Assembly: GCA_023396225.1 (NCBI GenBank)
Contig: JAEWWT010000014.1
Location: forward strand, 212,601-276,600
DNA length: 64,000 nt
Reading direction: 5' to 3'
From: Bacillota bacterium
GTDB taxonomy: Bacteria; Bacillota; Clostridia; Oscillospirales; Ruminococcaceae
The position numbers and the translations under genes are program-made. The notes beneath the pieces were generated by a model. It was not told the origin of the DNA. It worked only from the letters and a program-made list of their open reading frames with translations, and made no database searches. Below are positions 34,813 through 44,668 of this stretch, in pieces. Position 1 is the first letter of the stretch, and each line of letters opens with the position of its first letter.

Positions 34813-35499
34813 ATGAACGAAAAGGCACTCGTATTATTCAGCGGCGGAATTGACAGTACAACCTGCCTTGGAATAGCAATTGACAAATATGGAAAGGATA
34901 ATGTTGTTGCATTATCAATTTCATACGGACAAAAACATACAAAAGAAATTGAATCTTCAAATGCTGTTGCAAATTACTTTGGAGTTGAACATATCTGCCT
35001 TGACTTATCGGAAATGTTCAAGTATAGTAATTGTTCTCTCCTTTCACATTCAGACAAGGAAATTCCTAAGGAATCCTATTCTGAACAGCTTAAAAAGACA
35101 GACGGAGTACCTGTTTCAACATATGTTCCTTTCAGAAATGGGCTTTTTCTTTCATCAGCTGCAAGCATAGCATTATCAAAGAATTGTAGTGTTATTTATT
35201 ATGGCGCTCATGCTGACGATGCAGCAGGAAATGCTTACCCTGACTGCTCATCCGTTTTCAATAACGCTATTTCTACAGCTATATTTGAGGGCAGTGGCAG
35301 ACAACTTACTGTTGAGGCTCCGTTTGTCAGCTGGAGCAAAGCGGATGTAGTAAAAAAAGGTCTTGAACTTAAGGTTCCATATGAACTTACATGGAGCTGT
35401 TATGAAGGCGGAGACAAGCCTTGCGAAAAATGCGGAACATGCATAGACAGACAAGCTGCTTTTGAAAAGAACGGGGTTAAAGACCCTGCATTAAAATAA
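34813..35499 (+). CDS. queC: 7-cyano-7-deazaguanine synthase QueC
   Basis: 228 residues, an ATP-dependent amide-to-nitrile enzyme making preQ0. The PP-loop is LFSGGIDSTTCLG near the N-terminus. YVPFRNGLFLSSAASIA and GAHADDAAGNAYPDC are typical. Four C-terminal cysteines (SCYEGGDKPCEKCGTC) bind zinc. It follows folE by five bases. Confidence 0.96.
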   Translation: MNEKALVLFSGGIDSTTCLGIAIDKYGKDNVVALSISYGQKHTKEIESSNAVANYFGVEHICLDLSEMFKYSNCSLLSHSDKEIPKESYSEQLKKTDGVPVSTYVPFRNGLFLSSAASIALSKNCSVIYYGAHADDAAGNAYPDCSSVFNNAISTAIFEGSGRQLTVEAPFVSWSKADVVKKGLELKVPYELTWSCYEGGDKPCEKCGTCIDRQAAFEKNGVKDPALK

Positions 35500-35514
35500 T
35501 ACGGAGGTATTACA

Positions 35515-36012
35515 ATGACCGGCAGAACTAAGGATGAAACAAACGGTGTTACCTTACTTGGAAATCAGAATACAAAGTATGCTGATGATTATGCTCCAGA
35601 AGTTCTTGAGACATTCATTAACAAGCACCCTGACAATGATTACTTCGTAAAGTTCAACTGTCCTGAATTTACAAGTCTTTGTCCGATAACAGGACAGCCT
35701 GACTTTGCAACAATATATATTTCATATGTTCCGTCTGTAAAGATGGTGGAAAGCAAATCGCTTAAGCTTTATCTTTTCAGTTTTAGAAATCACGGAGACT
35801 TCCATGAGGACTGCGTTAATGTAATTATGAAGGACCTTATAAAGCTTATGGATCCTAAATACATTGAAGTATGGGGGAAGTTCACACCAAGAGGCGGCAT
35901 TTCAATTGACCCTTACTGCAATTACGGAAAAGCAGGAACCGTCTGGGAAAAGGTTGCTTTTGACAGACTGACACAACATGATATGTATCCTGAAAAAGTT
36001 GATAACCGATAA
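35515..36012 (+). CDS. queF: NADPH-dependent preQ0 reductase QueF
   Basis: 165 residues, the short (YkvM-type) QueF that reduces preQ0 to preQ1. The catalytic Cys is in [16 protein letters not shown], the family motif [20 protein letters not shown] binds NADPH, and [12 protein letters not shown] closes the fold. It completes preQ1 synthesis in this operon. ACGGAGG lies before the ATG, and a strong terminator follows at once. Confidence 0.96.
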   Translation: MTGRTKDETNGVTLLGNQNTKYADDYAPEVLETFINKHPDNDYFVKFNCPEFTSLCPITGQPDFATIYISYVPSVKMVESKSLKLYLFSFRNHGDFHEDCVNVIMKDLIKLMDPKYIEVWGKFTPRGGISIDPYCNYGKAGTVWEKVAFDRLTQHDMYPEKVDNR

Positions 36013-36048
36013 AAAATCCCCTGTATCTTTTAAAGTACAGGGGATTTT
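36013..36048. terminator. Bidirectional terminator between queF and acs
   Basis: A 13-bp stem AAAATCCCCTGTA / TACAGGGGATTTT with a ten-base loop is flanked by A-rich and T-rich ends. Confidence 0.92.
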
Positions 36049-36052
36049 CATA

Positions 36053-37705
36053 TTACTTATTATCTTTATTTCTAATTTCGTTACGTTTGATTTTGCCGCT
36101 TATTGTTTTTGGAAGCTCATCAACGAATTCAATAATTCTAGGGTACTTATAAGGAGCGGTACTCTTCTTTACATACTCCTGAAGTTCCTTGACAAGAGTT
36201 TCGTCGCCCTTATCCTTATACTGCTTTGTAAGAATAATTGTTGCCTTTACAACCTGACCTCTGATCGGATCAGTTGCACCTGTAACTGCAACCTCAAGAA
36301 CTGAAGGGTGTTCCATAAGAACGCTTTCAATTTCAAAAGGTCCGATACGGTATCCGGAAGCCTTAATAACATCATCCATTCTTCCTACGTACCAGAAATA
36401 TCCATCCTCATCTTTCCACGCAGTATCTCCGGTATGATATAAATCATCATGCCATGATGAAGCTGTTGAATCAGGATTCTTGTAGTATTCCTTAAATAAA
36501 CCAACGTGCTTACTATTTTTTGTACGGACAACAATTTCACCAGTTTCACCTGCAGGAAGAGTATTGCCGTTTTCATCAACAATATCAACATCAAACAACG
36601 GAACAGGTCTGCCCATAGATCCAGGCTTAGGTGTCATACCGAATAAATTAGCAACAAGAAGTACGGATTCAGTCTGACCAAATCCCTCCATAAGCTTAAG
36701 TCCTGTGTATTCAAGCCATCTGTTGTAAACCTCCGGATTAAGCGCCTCACCTGCTATTGTTGAATATTTAAGATTTGACAAATCATAATTTTCAACCCCA
36801 TCCTTAATGAACATTCTGAACATTGTCGGAGGTGCGCAGAAAGAAGTAATTTTGTAATCCTGAATTTTCTTTAATATATCTGCAGAATTAAATCTGTCAA
36901 AGTCATACACAAAAATGCACGAACCGCAGAAGAACTGACCATACATTTTCCCCCACATACATTTGCCCCAGCCTGTATCGGAAATTGTAAGGTGAAGGCT
37001 TGCTTCATCAAGGTGATGCCAATGCTTTGCAGTAACTAAGTGTGCAACCGAATAATAGTTGCTGTGAAGAACCATCTTCGGGTAGCCTGTTGTACCTGAT
37101 GTGAAGTACAGGAGCATATCGTCGTCAACCTTGTTAGGTATACGTTCAAGTGTATCAGGATATCTCTGAATTTCTTCATCAAAGCAAACCCAGCCATCCT
37201 TCTTACCTCTTACAATAAACTTTTCTTTTATACCATCATATTCCTTAATAGCACCTTCAACGTGTTCAGGAACTTCACCATCAATTGTAGCAAATACATA
37301 CTTTACTTCAGCAGCCTCAAAACGATAGGTATAGTCCTTTTTCATAAGCTGGTTTGTCGCCGGAATAAGAACTGCGCCTATCTTGCAGAGAGCAATTGTA
37401 AGAAACCAGAACTGATAATGTCTTTTCAGAACTGCCATTACCTTATCGCCCTTTTTAATTCCGTGGTCAACGAGCATATTAGCAACTTGGTTGGACTTCT
37501 TCATAAGATCAGCATATGTGAACTTATGCTCCTCACCTGCTTCATTAATCCAGATCATTGCAAGCTTTTCAGGTTCTTCAATTGCAATTGCATCAATAAC
37601 ATCATATCCAAAATTAAAATTATCCGGAACATTTATTTCAAATTTATTCAGTATTCCGTTACTGTCAAAACTTTCATTGACATACTTTTTATAAAAATCC
37701 TTCAT
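36053..37705 (-). CDS. AMP-forming acyl-CoA synthetase (acetyl- or medium-chain type)
   Basis: 550 residues of the ANL superfamily. It has the P-loop YFTSGTTGYPK, FGQTES, YHTGDTAWKDEDGYFWYVGRMDDVIKASGYRIGPFEIE and the catalytic Lys in PKTISGKIKRNEIR. It resembles ACSM-like medium-chain or acetyl-CoA synthetases; the natural acid cannot be told from sequence. Upstream in-frame ATGs (37717, 37765) lie on or before the AGAAAGG site, so ATG 37705 is used. It is co-directional with, and probably co-transcribed from, the cupin regulator gene, a pairing common in gut Firmicutes. Confidence 0.88.
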   Translation of the reverse strand: MKDFYKKYVNESFDSNGILNKFEINVPDNFNFGYDVIDAIAIEEPEKLAMIWINEAGEEHKFTYADLMKKSNQVANMLVDHGIKKGDKVMAVLKRHYQFWFLTIALCKIGAVLIPATNQLMKKDYTYRFEAAEVKYVFATIDGEVPEHVEGAIKEYDGIKEKFIVRGKKDGWVCFDEEIQRYPDTLERIPNKVDDDMLLYFTSGTTGYPKMVLHSNYYSVAHLVTAKHWHHLDEASLHLTISDTGWGKCMWGKMYGQFFCGSCIFVYDFDRFNSADILKKIQDYKITSFCAPPTMFRMFIKDGVENYDLSNLKYSTIAGEALNPEVYNRWLEYTGLKLMEGFGQTESVLLVANLFGMTPKPGSMGRPVPLFDVDIVDENGNTLPAGETGEIVVRTKNSKHVGLFKEYYKNPDSTASSWHDDLYHTGDTAWKDEDGYFWYVGRMDDVIKASGYRIGPFEIESVLMEHPSVLEVAVTGATDPIRGQVVKATIILTKQYKDKGDETLVKELQEYVKKSTAPYKYPRIIEFVDELPKTISGKIKRNEIRNKDNK

Positions 37706-37818
37706 TTTTATGACCATACCTTTCTGAGTTTTGTGATTTGCGTAAGCAAATCGAGGTGACAGCATTGCTGTGGCAAAAGAAACAAAACTTGTAGATTGAA
37801 AGATTTATCTTTCAATCT
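37706..37818 (-). ncRNA. Structured intercistronic leader of the acyl-CoA synthetase gene
   Basis: Minus-strand order: a 12-bp perfect hairpin (37793-37804 with 37807-37818); then AGTTTTGT pairing with ACAAAACT as an outer stem around two inner hairpins (ACAGC/GCTGT and GATTTGC/GCAAATC); then CAGAAAGG, 14 nt before the ATG. The same plan (hairpin, branched stem, AGAAAGG) recurs before the genes at 49091 and 57696. Confidence 0.5.
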
Positions 37819-37833
37819 TTACCTCCATGCAGA

Positions 37834-38400
37834 TTACTTCTTGATTAGTATTGCTAAGAATTCACATTTCTCGCCTTCAGCAGCAATCATGCCATGAGGG
37901 GTTGATGAATCATATATTACAGAATCGCCAGCTTTAAGAACCTTGATTTTTTCTCCGATAACTATTTTAAGTGTTCCTGAAATAATATAGTCAAATTCCT
38001 GTCCTTCATGGACGGAAAGAGAAATAGGCTTATCCTGTTCATCTTGGCTGTAAGGAGCTATTACGAGGAATGGCTCAATATTCTTATCCTTGAACAGATA
38101 AGCAAGGTGCTGATATTCAAAACCCTCACGTCTTTTGACAGGAAGTCCTGTACCCTTTCTTACAACACAGTATTTTTTAAGCTTAGGGTTTTCTCCTGTA
38201 AGAATTTCAATAATATCTACACCGAATATTTCTGCACACTTATAAATGAACGTAATTGAGAAATCCTTTTCTCCCTGTTCAATAAGAGCATAGTCTTCCT
38301 TTGAAACGCCTGTCTTTGCACAGATTTCTTCAACTGATACACCGAGAATTTCTCTGAGAGCCTTAAGTCTCTCCGCAACTTCCTTAACGCTGTAATTCAT
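37834..38400 (-). CDS. XRE-family regulator with cupin sensor domain
   Basis: 188 residues. An N-terminal helix-turn-helix (LKALREILGVSVEEICAKTGVSKEDYALIEQGE, about residues 10-45) is followed by a cupin barrel (VHEGQEFDYIISGTLKIVIGEKIKVLKAGDSVIYDSSTPHG, about 120-165). It probably binds a small acid or acyl compound and controls the downstream acyl-CoA synthetase gene; that is inferred from the recurrent pairing. Upstream in-frame ATGs at 38412 and 38421 overlap the ribosome-binding site GAAAGGA, so ATG 38400 is used. Confidence 0.9.
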   Translation of the reverse strand: MNYSVKEVAERLKALREILGVSVEEICAKTGVSKEDYALIEQGEKDFSITFIYKCAEIFGVDIIEILTGENPKLKKYCVVRKGTGLPVKRREGFEYQHLAYLFKDKNIEPFLVIAPYSQDEQDKPISLSVHEGQEFDYIISGTLKIVIGEKIKVLKAGDSVIYDSSTPHGMIAAEGEKCEFLAILIKK

Positions 38401-38472
38401 AGCTTTAACCATTCCTTTCAATACAGATATGTTTTAAGTCAATGCCTGTACCACTAATTTATGTCACATAAG

Positions 38473-39132
38473 TTACTTGTTCATGCTGTCAATGTAAGTT
38501 AGTATATCGAGAGGATGTGAAGCAATGAAATCAGCACCGCTATCCTCTAATTCTTTTCTTGTTCTAAAACCCCACAGACATCCGATTGATTTTAATCCTG
38601 CGTTTTTAGCAGTAATAATATCAACGTTTGAATCCCCTACAAAAACGACTTCATCAGCAGTTACAGAAAGTTCCTTCATAATTATATGTATACATTCAGG
38701 GTCAGGTTTTTTTGCTATACCCTCTCTGTTTCCATAAACATATGTAAATTTGTCTTTCCAAAATGTACTGATTAATTTCTTAGTAAAATTATCAGGCTTA
38801 TTTGAAGCAACTGCTGTCATTATATCATTCTGCCAGAGTTTTTCAAGAAGCTGATTTATTCCGTCGTAAGGCTTTGTTTTATTGCAGTAATTCTGATTGT
38901 AGTAGAAATCAAACCTGCTCTTAACCTTTGAAATAGTATAACTGTCTCTGCAATTATCAGGCAAAACACGTTCAATGAGCGTCTGAACACCATTTCCGAC
39001 AAACATATAGAATTTGTTAAGTTCATGTACCGGGAAGTCATTTTCAGTAAGTGCATGATTTACTGAGTCTGCAAGGTCTTCTATTGAGTTAATCAATGTT
39101 CCGTCAAGATCAAAAATCAATAATTTTATCAT
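38473..39132 (-). CDS. HAD-family phosphatase, phosphoglycolate phosphatase-like
   Basis: 219 residues. HAD motifs: IFDLDGTLINS (nucleophile and acid Asp), AVASNKP (motif II), KPDPECIH with its Lys (motif III) and VFVGDSNVDIITAKNAG (motif IV). The helical cap between motifs I and II matches the Gph/PGMB subclass. It removes phosphate from a small metabolite in the cytoplasm, possibly 2-phosphoglycolate. It stands 72 bases upstream of the cupin regulator gene and may be co-transcribed with it. Confidence 0.88.
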   Translation of the reverse strand: MIKLLIFDLDGTLINSIEDLADSVNHALTENDFPVHELNKFYMFVGNGVQTLIERVLPDNCRDSYTISKVKSRFDFYYNQNYCNKTKPYDGINQLLEKLWQNDIMTAVASNKPDNFTKKLISTFWKDKFTYVYGNREGIAKKPDPECIHIIMKELSVTADEVVFVGDSNVDIITAKNAGLKSIGCLWGFRTRKELEDSGADFIASHPLDILTYIDSMNK

Positions 39133-39275
39133 TTCCTAGAGCCTTCCAATAATAATATACTAATAATGTTATTATATCACAATAACGTTATCATTTCAAC
39201 CAGATTTAGTATTACGGATATACCAATTTGTTATAGAAAATATAATCTCAGGGAAACATTCAAAGCTTTGAACAC

Positions 39276-39842
39276 CTATGCTGCTATATGACTTATGAAG
39301 ATTTTTAATCCGATAAGAATAAGTATTATTCCTCCTGCAATTTCAGATTTAGCGCCTAATATATTGCCAAACCGTCTTCCAATTATCACACCGGTAAAGC
39401 TTATCAGTGCCGTAACTGATGCAATAACTACTGCAGAAAAAACAATATCCACTCTTATTACAGAAAGACTTACCCCAATTGCAAGAGCATCAATGCTTGT
39501 AGCAACTCCCTGAAACATTAGCATACCAAAGCTTAGATTCCTATTGTTCTCCTGATTATTACTATTATTTTCATGAAGAGAATCATGAATCATTTTACCG
39601 CCTATTACAGCAAGCAAGACAAACGCAATAATATGGTCATACCGTTCTATATAGGAAGCAAAAAGCTGACCAACAGCAAAACCTATTGTTATCATTGCTC
39701 CCTGAAAAAGTCCGAAAGTAAGGGGGGTGGAAATATATACAGAATTAAAGCCTTTCTTTACTGTAAGACCGTTAATAACTGAAACCGCAAATGCATCCAT
39801 AGATACACCTATTGCAAGGATGAGAATTTCAATAATCGACAT
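39276..39842 (-). CDS. mntP: Manganese efflux protein MntP
   Basis: 188 residues, six membrane helices. The two conserved halves each contain an acidic motif: GVSMDAFAVSVINGL and GVATSIDALAIGVSLSV, matching MntP (YebN). It exports excess Mn(II) across the membrane. The 58-base gap after tgt has no room for the Mn riboswitch often found before mntP, so it is probably co-transcribed with queA-tgt. Confidence 0.93.
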   Translation of the reverse strand: MSIIEILILAIGVSMDAFAVSVINGLTVKKGFNSVYISTPLTFGLFQGAMITIGFAVGQLFASYIERYDHIIAFVLLAVIGGKMIHDSLHENNSNNQENNRNLSFGMLMFQGVATSIDALAIGVSLSVIRVDIVFSAVVIASVTALISFTGVIIGRRFGNILGAKSEIAGGIILILIGLKIFISHIAA

Positions 39843-39900
39843 AAAAGCACCTCAACACTATATAATAACTGCCCGATTATTTTTCTACATCCTCTGTCAC

Positions 39901-41052
<1,152 letters not shown>

Positions 41053-41058
41053 TTAAAA

Positions 41059-42105
41059 TTATTTATTATCAAAACCATGGTCAGCAATAAACATACAATC
41101 ACCGAAGCTGAAAAATCTGTACTTTTCTGCAACAGCAGTTTTATATGCGTTCATAGTGTTGTCATATCCCATAAATGCTGATACAAGCATAATCAGCGTA
41201 CTTTCAGGAAGATGGAAATTTGTAATAAGTCCATCAATAAGCTTGAATTTATATCCCGGATAAATGAAAATATCTGTGTAGCCGTCATGCTCCTCAATCT
41301 TATCATAGAAAGTAGCAACACTTTCAAGAGTTCTGCATGATGTTGTACCTACAGAAATAACTCTTCCGCCGTTTGCCTTTGTTTCATTTATTAAATCCGC
41401 TGTCTCCTGTGGAAGATGATAATGTTCACTGTGCATTTTGTGGTCAAGAATATTATCCTCCTTGACAGGACGAAAAGTTCCAAGACCTACATGAAGAGTT
41501 ACATATCCTATTTTAATACCCTTTTCCTGAAGTTCTTCAAGCATTTCCTTTGTAAAATGAAGTCCAGCTGTCGGAGCAGCAGAAGAGCCAAGTTCCTTTG
41601 AATATACTGTCTGGTACCTTTCCTTATCTTCAAGCTTTTCAGTGATATATGGTGGCAAAGGCATTTGTCCCACATCCTCAAGAGCAGAAAAAAAGTTTCC
41701 TTCACATTCAAATTTAGCAATACGGTTACCTTCATTTACAGTTTCAATGATTTCAGCTTTTAGCCGTCCGTTTCCAAAAGAGAAATGTGAGCCGGGCTTT
41801 GCCTTTTTACCAGGACGGACAAGTATTTCCCAGATCTTGTCACCTTTCTGTTCAAGAAGAAGAAATTCCATGAAAGCGCCTGTTCCCTCCTTTTCGCCGT
41901 AAAGACGTGCAGGAAGAACACGGGAATCATTAAGTATAAGCAAATCACCTTTTTTAAGGTAATTGCATAAGTTATAGAAATGACTGTGTTCAATTTTTCC
42001 TGTTATTCTGTCAGAAACCATCATTCTTGAGGTGTTTCTCGGATAAACAGGCGTCTGCGCAATCAGTTCCTGCGGCAGATCATAGTAAAAATCAGATTTA
42101 AGCAT
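41059..42105 (-). CDS. queA: S-adenosylmethionine:tRNA ribosyltransferase-isomerase QueA
   Basis: 348 residues. It adds the epoxycyclopentanediol group to preQ1 in tRNA using the ribosyl part of SAM. The N-terminus [59 protein letters not shown] and [10 protein letters not shown] are diagnostic. AAAGGAAG precedes the ATG. A TTCGTA/TACGAA hairpin lies directly upstream of that site in the leader. First gene of queA-tgt(-mntP). Confidence 0.97.
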   Translation of the reverse strand: MLKSDFYYDLPQELIAQTPVYPRNTSRMMVSDRITGKIEHSHFYNLCNYLKKGDLLILNDSRVLPARLYGEKEGTGAFMEFLLLEQKGDKIWEILVRPGKKAKPGSHFSFGNGRLKAEIIETVNEGNRIAKFECEGNFFSALEDVGQMPLPPYITEKLEDKERYQTVYSKELGSSAAPTAGLHFTKEMLEELQEKGIKIGYVTLHVGLGTFRPVKEDNILDHKMHSEHYHLPQETADLINETKANGGRVISVGTTSCRTLESVATFYDKIEEHDGYTDIFIYPGYKFKLIDGLITNFHLPESTLIMLVSAFMGYDNTMNAYKTAVAEKYRFFSFGDCMFIADHGFDNK

Positions 42106-42203
42106 TATTTTTAGCTTCCTTTCGTAAATCTACGAATTTATTTATTGAATATTATTTGTATAGCTAGCATATATTTCTGCGTATAATAAATTATGAAAAG
42201 CTA

Positions 42204-42232
42204 TTGACAAAATAATATGAGCGTGATATATT
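42204..42232 (+). promoter_or_regulatory. Promoter of the asd-dapA-dapB operon
   Basis: TTGACA (42204-42209) and TATATT (42227-42232) are separated by 17 bases, placing the start just ahead of the lysine riboswitch. Confidence 0.87.
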
Positions 42233-42240
42233 TAAGTTAA

Positions 42241-42410
42241 CCTAGATAGAGGTGCGGTAACGATTAGTACCGGCTGACAGACTTGCCACGTTTTATGCAG
42301 CCGCAAAAGGCAATACCGCCGAAGGTTTGAAATTGGCAGATTCAATCCTGATTGTATGTTAAATAAGCATGCAATTGTCATCATTTGTATGATGGAGTGC
42401 TATCGGCAAT
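42241..42410 (+). ncRNA. Lysine riboswitch (L box)
   Basis: The 5' arm GATAGAGGTGCGG and the 3' arm GGAGTGCTATCGG form the closing helices. The conserved core segments GATTAGTA, GCCGAAGG and ATTGGCAGATTCAATCCTG-like arms lie between them. It is followed by a terminator and the lysine-pathway genes asd, dapA and dapB. Lysine binding should favour the terminator and reduce expression. Confidence 0.9.
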
Positions 42411-42452
42411 ATGTTTGACATAATGTCAGTATTTCTATTATATATTATGATG

Positions 42453-42480
42453 AATCGGTTTGCAACCGATTTTTTTATTT
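42453..42480 (+). terminator. Lysine riboswitch terminator
   Basis: AATCGGTT / AACCGATT stem (42453-42460 with 42464-42471), three-base loop and a long T-run, 30 nt before the asd start. Confidence 0.92.
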
Positions 42481-42509
42481 TTCTAAAAAATTGTAAAGGA
42501 GTTATAAAA

Positions 42510-43592
42510 ATGAAACAGTACAATGTAGGTATCATTGGCGCAACAGGTATGGTAGGACAGCGTTTTGCACTTCTCCTTGCTGAGCACCCATGGTTTAATG
42601 TTAAGGTTCTTGCAGCTTCACCAAGAAGTGCAGGCAAAAAATATGAGGATGCAGTAGGTTCAAAATGGGCTATGACATCACCTATTCCTGCAAACCTGAA
42701 TGATATGATAGTCCTCGACGCAACAGCAGATATTGAAAAGATTGCTTCTGCAGTTGATTTTGTATTCTGCGCAGTTGATATGAAAAAGGATGAAATCAAG
42801 GCTCTTGAAGAAAGATATGCAAAGGCTGAATGCCCTGTAGTATCAAACAACTCTGCTCACAGAAACACAGCTGATGTTCCTATGGTAGTTCCAGAGCTTA
42901 ATCCTGAACACATTGAAATCATTAAGGCTCAGAGAAATCGTCTTGGAACTAAGAAGGGCTTTATTGCAGTTAAATCAAACTGCTCACTCCAGAGCTATGT
43001 TCCTGCACTTCACCCGCTTATGGATGAATTCGGCATAGAAAGAGCTCTCGTATGCACATACCAGGCAATCAGCGGTGCAGGCAAGACATTTGAAACAATG
43101 CCTGAAATTATTGATAACGTTATTCCATATATCGGCGGAGAAGAAGAAAAGTCCGAACAGGAACCACTCAAAATTTGGGGTAAAATTGAAGGCGACAAAA
43201 TTGTCAATGCAACAGAGCCTTCAATCACAGCTCAGTGCTTAAGAGTACCTGTTACAGACGGACACACAGCTGCTGTATTTGTTAAGTTCAAGAAGAAGCC
43301 TACTAAGGAACAGATGCTCACAGCATGGAAAAACTTCAGAGGCGTTCCACAGGAACTTGACCTTCCTTCAGCTCCAAAGCAGTTCTTAAATTACCTTGAC
43401 GAAGATAACCGTCCACAGGCTAAGCTTGACAGAATGCTTGAAAACGGTATGGCTGTATCTATCGGAAGACTTCGTGAAGATACACAGTATGACTATAAGT
43501 TTGTTTGTCTTTCACATAACACATTAAGAGGAGCGGCAGGCGGTGCAGTTCTTATGGCTGAACTTCTTGCAGCTAAGGGTTATTTTGATTAA
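42510..43592 (+). CDS. asd: Aspartate-semialdehyde dehydrogenase
   Basis: 360 residues, reducing aspartyl phosphate to the semialdehyde shared by lysine and threonine synthesis. The NADP motif is GIIGATGMVGQRFALLL. The catalytic Cys lies in AVKSNCSLQSYVPAL and the His in RVPVTDGHTAAV. It is the fungal/archaeal-type length (about 355) rather than the 330-370 proteobacterial form. AAAGGAG lies nine bases before ATG 42510; upstream in-frame ATGs fall inside the riboswitch terminator. It is regulated by the lysine riboswitch. Confidence 0.96.
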   Translation: MKQYNVGIIGATGMVGQRFALLLAEHPWFNVKVLAASPRSAGKKYEDAVGSKWAMTSPIPANLNDMIVLDATADIEKIASAVDFVFCAVDMKKDEIKALEERYAKAECPVVSNNSAHRNTADVPMVVPELNPEHIEIIKAQRNRLGTKKGFIAVKSNCSLQSYVPALHPLMDEFGIERALVCTYQAISGAGKTFETMPEIIDNVIPYIGGEEEKSEQEPLKIWGKIEGDKIVNATEPSITAQCLRVPVTDGHTAAVFVKFKKKPTKEQMLTAWKNFRGVPQELDLPSAPKQFLNYLDEDNRPQAKLDRMLENGMAVSIGRLREDTQYDYKFVCLSHNTLRGAAGGAVLMAELLAAKGYFD

Positions 43593-43614
43593 TTGACTAA
43601 TTGAAAGTATATTT

Positions 43615-43695
43615 ATCGTGAAAATATTTTTCACGCAGTTATTTATTCCTTTTCTGCAAATACAAAAGCAGAAAAGGAACAGCTAACAGAAGGGA
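43615..43695 (+). ncRNA. Repeated structured leader element, copy before dapA
   Basis: CGTGAAAA / TTTTCACG hairpin (43617-43624 with 43628-43635), then TTCCTTTTCTGC / GCAGAAAAGGAA (43646-43657 with 43668-43679), then AGAAGGGA. The stretch from TCGTGAAAA to TTCCTTTTCTGC closely matches the leader of the gene at 49091, though this copy is shorter. Confidence 0.55.
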
Positions 43696-43707
43696 ATGAA
43701 GATTTCT

Positions 43708-44598
43708 ATGAAAAAGACTGTATTTACAGGCGCCGGCATTGCTATCGTCACCCCTATGAATGCCGACGGTTCTATTAACTATGAACAGTTCGGCAAGAAC
43801 ATAGATTTTCAGGTTGAAAACGGCACTGACTGCATTCTTGTATGCGGAACTACCGGTGAAGCTTCAACTATGACAGATGAAGAACATATCGAATGTATCA
43901 GATTCGCTGTTGAAAGAGTAAATCACAGAATTCCTGTTATGGCAGGAACAGGTAGCAATGATACAAACTATGCAATAAAGCTTTCACAGGAAGCTGAAAA
44001 GCTTGGTGCTGACTGTGTTCTTGTTGTTACACCTTACTATAATAAGACTTCACAAAAGGGACTTATTGCCCACTTCACAGCAATTGCTGACAGCATAAAT
44101 ATTCCTGTTTTCCTGTACAACATTCCACCTAGAACTAACATAAACATTTCGATTGATACATTTGTTGAATTGTCAAAGCACCCTAATATTGTTGGTGTTA
44201 AGGAAGCAGGCGGAAGCGTTGGTTATGCTGCAAAGATAATTGAAGCATGCGGTGATAATCTTGATGTTTACAGCGGTGATGACGGCCTTACTGTTCCGAT
44301 GATGTCCGTTGGCGCAAAGGGTGTTATTTCTGTTCTTTCAAATATTATGCCAAAGGAAACACATGAACTGTGCCAGCTTTGTCTTGATAATAACTTTGCT
44401 GAAGCAGGAAAGCTCCAGATAAAGTACCTTGAAATGATCGACAACCTTTTCTGTGATGTTAACCCTATTCCTATAAAGGAAGCAATGAACATAATGGGAA
44501 TGAATGCAGGTACATTAAGACTTCCTCTTATTGAAACAGATGACAGCAAAAAGAAGATTATTGCCGATTCTATGAGAAAGTTAGGTTTGATCAAGTAA
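43708..44598 (+). CDS. dapA: 4-hydroxy-tetrahydrodipicolinate synthase
   Basis: 296 residues, condensing pyruvate and aspartate semialdehyde. Motifs: GAGIAIVTPMN, CGTTGEASTMTDEEH, MAGTGSNDT, the Tyr and Arg of YNIPPRTNI, and the Schiff-base Lys in VGVKEAGG. The start at MKKTVF is preferred; ATG 43696 sits directly on the AGAAGGG site. Second gene of the lysine-riboswitch operon, preceded by a structured leader. Confidence 0.96.
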   Translation: MKKTVFTGAGIAIVTPMNADGSINYEQFGKNIDFQVENGTDCILVCGTTGEASTMTDEEHIECIRFAVERVNHRIPVMAGTGSNDTNYAIKLSQEAEKLGADCVLVVTPYYNKTSQKGLIAHFTAIADSINIPVFLYNIPPRTNINISIDTFVELSKHPNIVGVKEAGGSVGYAAKIIEACGDNLDVYSGDDGLTVPMMSVGAKGVISVLSNIMPKETHELCQLCLDNNFAEAGKLQIKYLEMIDNLFCDVNPIPIKEAMNIMGMNAGTLRLPLIETDDSKKKIIADSMRKLGLIK

Positions 44599-44605
44599 TT
44601 GATTG

Positions 44606-44646
44606 AGTACAAAGTGCATAAAATTATTATGTGCTTTGTACTTTTT
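44606..44646 (+). terminator. Hairpin with T-run between dapA and dapB
   Basis: AGTACAAAG and CTTTGTACT arms with imperfect inner pairing (44606-44620 with 44627-44642) are followed by TTTTT. It lies inside the operon and may reduce dapB expression or act as an RNA-processing site. Confidence 0.65.
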
Positions 44647-44668
44647 CATACCTGAAAGGAATGATAAA

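Noticed and set aside
39843..39900. Manganese riboswitch expected before mntP
   Set aside because: Only 58 bases separate it from tgt and none of the conserved yybP-ykoY motifs are present.
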